Assembly (NCBI GenBank): GCA_965229695.1
Contig: OZ245921.1
Span: 2,170,001 to 2,234,000, forward strand
Direction: 5' to 3'
DNA from: JANSYL01 sp965229695
GTDB lineage: Bacteria > Pseudomonadota > Alphaproteobacteria > Rhodobacterales > Rhodobacteraceae
Length of the DNA: 64,000 nt
The position numbers and the translations under genes are program-made. Of this stretch, positions 60,206 to 64,000 are shown in pieces (positions within the stretch are counted from its first letter, which is position 1; the number at the start of each line of letters is the position of its first letter). The notes beneath the pieces were generated by a model. The model worked only from the letters and a program-made list of their open reading frames with translations. It searched no databases and was not told where the DNA came from.

Positions 60206-61018
60206 TCACAGCTCTATTTCGCTGGTATCGAACAAAACCCGCCCCTCTTTGCCGCCGACCAGTCGGATCACCTCACCGGTGATATGGCCGCTCAACTGGC
60301 CCGAGATTAAAAAGGCCACGGCATTTGCCACATCCTCGGGCGTTGCGAATTTCCTCAAGCTGGCGGTTTGCAGGACTTTGGCCATCTCTTCCTTGGCGGC
60401 GAGCTTGGTTTCGATCATCCGTGTGCGCACGAACCCGGGCGCCACCAGGTTGACCCTGCCTTGGGGCGCAATGCGGATGATTTCGTCTTTCAGCGTGGGC
60501 AGGAAGCCATTCGTCATCCCCGCTTTGGCGACCGAATAATCGGTATGCCCCGGCTGCCCCCAAACCCCGGACATGGAGCCAACCAAAACAACCGCCGGAT
60601 CGGTGATCTGGGTGGTTGGCAATTGCCGCAAATACGCCCGCAGGCTCAAGAAGGTCGAGGTCAGGTTCCGGTCCAGCGTGGTGGTCCATTGCTGCAAAGA
60701 CATGTCCGCCAGGGCAACCTGTGTTTCCTGCAGGTATCCGGCATTGCAAACCAGGTCATGAAGGCCAGGGCCGTCGGCGATGGTGGCAAACATCTGCTGC
60801 ACCTCCGCCTCCTGGGTAAGATCGGCGCGGATGATGGTTGCGCCATTTGCCTGGAAAACGGTTTCTTGGGCGAGCGCTTCGACGCGGTCTTTCGACGAGT
60901 GGTAATGCAGGAAAACATGGGCTCCGCCCGCAGCCAACGCGCGAGAGATGGCGGCCCCGATGTCACCCGATGCGCCGGTCACCATCACATTCCGGCCCTG
61001 CAAGTTCATATCCAACAC
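60206..61018 (-). CDS. Short-chain dehydrogenase/reductase (SDR) 2
   Basis: The 270-residue SDR has TGASGDIGAA near residue 15, HYHSSKDR after strand 2 (basic residues suggest NADP), CNAG, GSMSG with the serine, and YSVAK (YxxxK). It resembles 3-oxoacyl-ACP reductase-like SDRs but context points to catabolism. A start at MNLQGRNVMV (three codons in) is possible. It heads a two-SDR minus-strand unit divergent from the RpiB-type gene. Confidence 0.9.
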   Translation of the reverse strand: MLDMNLQGRNVMVTGASGDIGAAISRALAAGGAHVFLHYHSSKDRVEALAQETVFQANGATIIRADLTQEAEVQQMFATIADGPGLHDLVCNAGYLQETQVALADMSLQQWTTTLDRNLTSTFLSLRAYLRQLPTTQITDPAVVLVGSMSGVWGQPGHTDYSVAKAGMTNGFLPTLKDEIIRIAPQGRVNLVAPGFVRTRMIETKLAAKEEMAKVLQTASLRKFATPEDVANAVAFLISGQLSGHITGEVIRLVGGKEGRVLFDTSEIEL

Positions 61019-61192
61019 CCGTTTCCCTCTTTGGATTGACCTTGCGCCGCTCTGTTCGTGCCTGGCGGAGCGTCAAATCGTCCCGAATTGCAGAACAAAG
61101 CTACTGCATTATGGGGCGTTGCGGAAGGGCCATGGCAGGCTATGCTCGGCTAACGGCTTGCGCCGTTGCGCATTCGTTGGTTACTCACGCCC

Positions 61193-61642
61193 ATGACCCA
61201 GAACAAACGCATCGTCCTATCCAGCGATCACGCCGCCATTCGGCTGCGCCAGATCATCGCCGCCCATATCGAAGAACGCGGGTGGGAGGCGGTTGATATC
61301 GGCCCGACCAGCCCTGAAAGCACCCATTACCCCAAACATGGGGAAGCTGCGGCAAGACGTGTCGCCTCGGGCGACTGTGCGCTTGGCATTATCCTATGCG
61401 GCACCGGCCAGGGGATCATGATGGCGGCCAATAAGGTGGCGGGCATCCGCTGCGGCGTCTGTGGCGATGTCTTCTCGGCCCGGATGATCCGGGCACATAA
61501 TGACGCCAATATGCTGTCGCTTGGGGCGCGGGTCTTGGGCGATGGGTTGGCGCTTGAGATCGTGGATGCCTTTTTGGATACAGCATTCGAAAGCGGGCGC
61601 CACGCGCTGCGTGTCGATATGATTGATGCCCTAAAGGGGTGA
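61193..61642 (+). CDS. RpiB/LacAB-family sugar-phosphate isomerase
   Basis: The 149-residue enzyme belongs to the RpiB family. SSDHAAIRLR, the VDIGP strand, LCGTGQGIMMAANKVAGIRC with the catalytic-cysteine region and HNDANMLSLGAR are family signatures. Besides ribose 5-phosphate, relatives act on allose-, galactose- and erythritol-derived sugar phosphates in alphaproteobacteria, so the substrate is open. The ATG at 61193 is preferred to an upstream TTG frame. It diverges from the two SDR genes. Confidence 0.88.
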   Translation: MTQNKRIVLSSDHAAIRLRQIIAAHIEERGWEAVDIGPTSPESTHYPKHGEAAARRVASGDCALGIILCGTGQGIMMAANKVAGIRCGVCGDVFSARMIRAHNDANMLSLGARVLGDGLALEIVDAFLDTAFESGRHALRVDMIDALKG

Positions 61643-61663
61643 GCAAGGCGCAGCTAAGCGCCA

Positions 61664-61695
61664 TAGAAAAAGCGCCGTCCCGCAGGGCGGCGCTT
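61664..61695 (-). terminator. Intrinsic terminator after the acyl-CoA dehydrogenase gene
   Basis: On the minus strand AGCGCCGCCC pairs with GGACGGCGCT (one G-U pair) around TGCG and runs into five T. It lies 35-66 bases beyond the stop of the acyl-CoA dehydrogenase gene and may also stop converging RpiB transcription. Confidence 0.82.
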
Positions 61696-61729
61696 GATAC
61701 TGGTTAAAGATACAAGCCGTCGCTTTACG

Positions 61730-62947
61730 CTATTCCGCTGCGATGGGGCGCAAGACCGGCTGATAGCCATCGCGTGTTTGTGGAGTTTTCATCTCAAGCA
61801 AATGTCCTGCGACCTGGGTGCGCAGAATTTGCGCTGTGCCGCCGCCGATGGTGAACATGCGCACGTCGCGATACATCCGTTCGATTGGTTCCTTGTCGCC
61901 ATAACCGCGTGCGCCAAAGATCTGAAGCGCATCGTTCACCACTTTGATCGCGGTCTCTGAGGCAAACATTTTCGCCCGCGCCGCCATCATCATATCGGGG
62001 AAGCGGCTGCCATTGGGGCCGCGCGACTTTGCCGCCTCATGCAGCATCAAACGCGATGCATGGACGCCGGTATCCATATCGGCCAGCATCCATTGCAGCC
62101 CCTGGAACTCGGCCAGCGGGCGGCCGAACTGATGGCGGTCCTTCAGGTAGCGCTTCGCATGATCCAAAGCGCCCGCCGCTACACCCATCGCAATGGTGCC
62201 CGCCCCAACGCGCTGGCTGTTATAGGCGTTCATCAGATCGGCAAAGCCGCGGCGAAAGCCCGAAGGCGGGATCAGCGCCATGTCGGCAGGCACCACCAGA
62301 TCGGTGAAGCGCAGTTCGGCCTCGGGCATGCCGCATAGGCCCATTGTATGTTCGCGCCCGACAATCTCGAACCCATCGGGAATGTCGCCTTTCACCGGGT
62401 CGCAGATCACGAGGAAGCCGCCAATACCCTCTTCATTCCCAAGTTCATCCAGGACGCGGGCAAAGATCAAATGCACACGCGACACACCGCCACCGGTGAT
62501 CCAGTGTTTGCACCCGTTCAGGACATAGCTGTCACCTTTGCGCCGTGCAGTGGTCGCCATCTCGGTTGCGGCGCTGCCGGCTTCGGGTTCAGTGATGCAA
62601 ATGGCGGGTTTGTCCCCGGCCAGCACCTCGCGCGCGCATAAACGTTTCTGGATCTCTGTGCCGTAGGCCATAACGGCGCTGACGCCGCCCATATTGGCTT
62701 CGACCACGATCCGGGCCGATAGCGTGCAGGCTTTTGCGATTTCTTCAATTGCCAGAACAGCGTCATAAAACGACGCGCCCTGACCGCCGAATTCGGTTGG
62801 GATCGTCATGCCCATCAGGCCCGCATCGGTCAGATCGTGGACGTTCTGCCAGCAATAATCGCGGGTTTCGTCCCATTTGGCGGCGCGCGGCGCAAAATCC
62901 TGCGCAAGCTCTTTGGCAATGTCTTGAAAGCGGTTTTGGGCAGTCAT
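61730..62947 (-). CDS. Acyl-CoA dehydrogenase family protein
   Basis: The 405-residue flavoprotein has the acyl-CoA dehydrogenase layout: N-terminal helices, middle beta domain with ITEPEAGSAATEM and HWITGGG, and C-terminal helices with RHQFGRPLAEFQGLQ and ARGYGDKEPIERMYRDVR. Near the C-terminus IGGGTAQIL replaces the IYEGT that carries the catalytic Glu in many family members; this variant occurs in other active subfamilies, so function is uncertain. It is divergent from the LysR gene 93 bases away, which probably controls it. Confidence 0.9.
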   Translation of the reverse strand: MTAQNRFQDIAKELAQDFAPRAAKWDETRDYCWQNVHDLTDAGLMGMTIPTEFGGQGASFYDAVLAIEEIAKACTLSARIVVEANMGGVSAVMAYGTEIQKRLCAREVLAGDKPAICITEPEAGSAATEMATTARRKGDSYVLNGCKHWITGGGVSRVHLIFARVLDELGNEEGIGGFLVICDPVKGDIPDGFEIVGREHTMGLCGMPEAELRFTDLVVPADMALIPPSGFRRGFADLMNAYNSQRVGAGTIAMGVAAGALDHAKRYLKDRHQFGRPLAEFQGLQWMLADMDTGVHASRLMLHEAAKSRGPNGSRFPDMMMAARAKMFASETAIKVVNDALQIFGARGYGDKEPIERMYRDVRMFTIGGGTAQILRTQVAGHLLEMKTPQTRDGYQPVLRPIAAE

Positions 62948-63003
62948 GATCGGGCTCTCCTCACGTGGGCGTGAGAATAGGCGGTTTCAAATCCATAACA
63001 ATC

Positions 63004-63026
63004 GAATTAGAATGGAGTTTAAATTC
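63004..63026. promoter_or_regulatory. AT-rich inverted repeat in the divergent promoter region (possible LysR site)
   Basis: GAATT (63004-63008) and AATTC (63022-63026) form an inverted repeat centred in the 93-base gap between the divergently transcribed acyl-CoA dehydrogenase and LysR genes. Location and symmetry fit a LysR binding site, but a clean T-N11-A core is not seen. Confidence 0.4.
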
Positions 63027-63040
63027 AAGAAAGATGAATA

Positions 63041-63934
63041 ATGCAGACGCGCGCGTTGAAAACCTTGCTGGAGATTGATCGTGTGGGTTCCTTCGCCTCG
63101 GCGGCGGAGCATCTGAACATGACGCTTTCGGCGGTGTCGATGCAGATGAAAGCGCTGGAGGCCGAGTTGGGGGTTGGCCTGTTTGATCGGGCCTATCGCC
63201 CGCCGAAGCTGACCCCGGTTGGCCGCGCCGTCGCGGCGGCGGCCGGGCAGGTGGTGGGGGCGGAAGATGCGCTTTTGACCGCCTGCCGCCCGAGCGGCAA
63301 ACTAAGCGGCGTGTTTCGGATCGGGTTTGTGCCGACGGCCAGCATCCGTCTGCTGCCCGGGTTCCTGCGTGCCGCCCGCGATCAGGCCCCGGATGCGCGG
63401 TTCGATATTGAAACCGGCCTGTCGGACGCGTTGGAGGATCGGTTGCTGTCAGGGCGGTTGGATTATGCGGTTGTCACCGCCTCCCAAATGCCCGCGCCCG
63501 GCCTGACTGCGCGCCTGCTGCGCGAGGAACCCTTGGTTTATGTTGCGCCCGCCGCTTATGCCGAACTGCATCCCAATGCGCTGTTTGCAACATTGCCGTT
63601 CTTCCACTTCCTCAGCCAATCGGGCATCGGCAAACTGATCGCCCGCCATGTTGCCGATCATAAAGGCGCGATGCGCAACAGCATCTTTTTGGACAGTGTG
63701 GAGGCGATCATGGAATGCGTGAATGCGGGCCTGGGTTTCACCATTTTGCCCGAGCCCGACATTCGCCGCCATGTCGGCGCGCAATCGCAGGTCGTCGACC
63801 CCACAGCGCCGGTATTAACGCGGCGGCTGATCCTGGCCTCGACCGCCAAGGGTGCGGCCCCGTCCGATGCGGATCAAATCGCGGCCCTGTTCGAAGCCGC
63901 GCCTGGCGCATGCGCCGCAAGCCTTAGCGCTTAA
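63041..63934 (+). CDS. LysR-family transcriptional regulator
   Basis: The 297-residue regulator has the N-terminal winged helix-turn-helix (LLEIDRVGSFASAAEHLNMT, then SAVSMQMKALEAELGVGLFDR) and a C-terminal effector-binding domain of the periplasmic-binding-protein fold. It faces away from the acyl-CoA dehydrogenase gene across a 93-base gap, the classic arrangement for autoregulation and control of the divergent gene. The effector is unknown. Confidence 0.92.
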   Translation: MQTRALKTLLEIDRVGSFASAAEHLNMTLSAVSMQMKALEAELGVGLFDRAYRPPKLTPVGRAVAAAAGQVVGAEDALLTACRPSGKLSGVFRIGFVPTASIRLLPGFLRAARDQAPDARFDIETGLSDALEDRLLSGRLDYAVVTASQMPAPGLTARLLREEPLVYVAPAAYAELHPNALFATLPFFHFLSQSGIGKLIARHVADHKGAMRNSIFLDSVEAIMECVNAGLGFTILPEPDIRRHVGAQSQVVDPTAPVLTRRLILASTAKGAAPSDADQIAALFEAAPGACAASLSA

Positions 63935-63997
63935 CAGCCGGGCGCAGGTGGCGTATAGTTTCCCATAATTCGCGTCCCACTGAATGAGGACGCCAAG

Positions 63998-64000
63998 ATG
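63998..64000 (+). other. Likely start codon of the next gene, cut by the window edge
   Basis: The last three bases are ATG, preceded by GAGGA at 63986-63990 with 7-base spacing, as expected for a start. Nothing can be said about the product. Confidence 0.4.

Overview
The window is a stretch of a GC-rich alphaproteobacterial chromosome, most likely a marine Roseobacter-type member of the Rhodobacterales. Pointers to this are the rpoBC-str-S10-spc-alpha ribosomal protein cluster, the rpmH-rnpA-yidD-yidC-MOSC-engB-argB order, a four-gene Bzt/Aap-type amino acid transporter with long permeases, a TIGR02466-type oxygenase, an ATP12 chaperone gene, frequent GTG/TTG starts and many 4-base ATGA overlaps. 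No mobile element, CRISPR array or rRNA operon was found.

Region 1 (1-15,270) holds the 3' part of rpoB, an unrecognised gene set between rpoB and rpoC with 4-base overlaps on both sides, rpoC, a rhamnosyltransferase-like gene with an EamA transporter, the str operon (rpsL-rpsG-fusA-tuf) and an opposite-strand glycosyltransferase-like gene. Region 2 (15,271-34,710) is the S10-spc-alpha cluster (rpsJ to rplQ). It is not one continuous operon. It is cut into segments by small groups of unrelated genes (CPBP protease/cold-shock/membrane protein; 80-aa protein/oxygenase/secreted Cys-rich protein; HCCA-isomerase-like protein). Each ribosomal segment ends in an intrinsic terminator or a related hairpin, and the next restarts from a promoter-like sequence with a TATACG-type -10. 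In this copy rplX (L24) is broken: its two ends are both recognisable but out of frame, and about 25 residues between them are missing.

Region 3 (34,783-43,806) carries rarA-crcB-pseudouridine synthase-HAD phosphatase-ATP12 as an overlapping operon, then bztABCD for uptake of acidic amino acids and their amides, with a terminator-like hairpin between bztA and bztB. Region 4 (43,922-53,786), mostly on the minus strand, runs rpmH-rnpA-yidD, ttcA, an EAL protein, yidC-MOSC-engB, argB, an Fe-S protein and a SixA-like phosphatase, with one alpha/beta hydrolase gene in the opposite direction.

Region 5 (54,107-64,000) has a TVP38-type membrane protein coupled to a MerA-like flavoprotein, a sensor histidine kinase, tRNA-Arg(ACG), a lower-GC patch downstream of the tRNA with a PycTM-like membrane protein, and a small catabolic-looking set: VOC protein, two short-chain dehydrogenases, an RpiB-type isomerase, an acyl-CoA dehydrogenase and a divergent LysR regulator. 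The next gene appears to start at the last three bases.

Most of the window is core housekeeping sequence. The points that deserve attention are the damaged rplX, the gene coupled between rpoB and rpoC, the terminator-cargo-promoter layout of the ribosomal cluster, and the orphan membrane protein beside tRNA-Arg. All functions are inferred by reading motifs; no database search was run.
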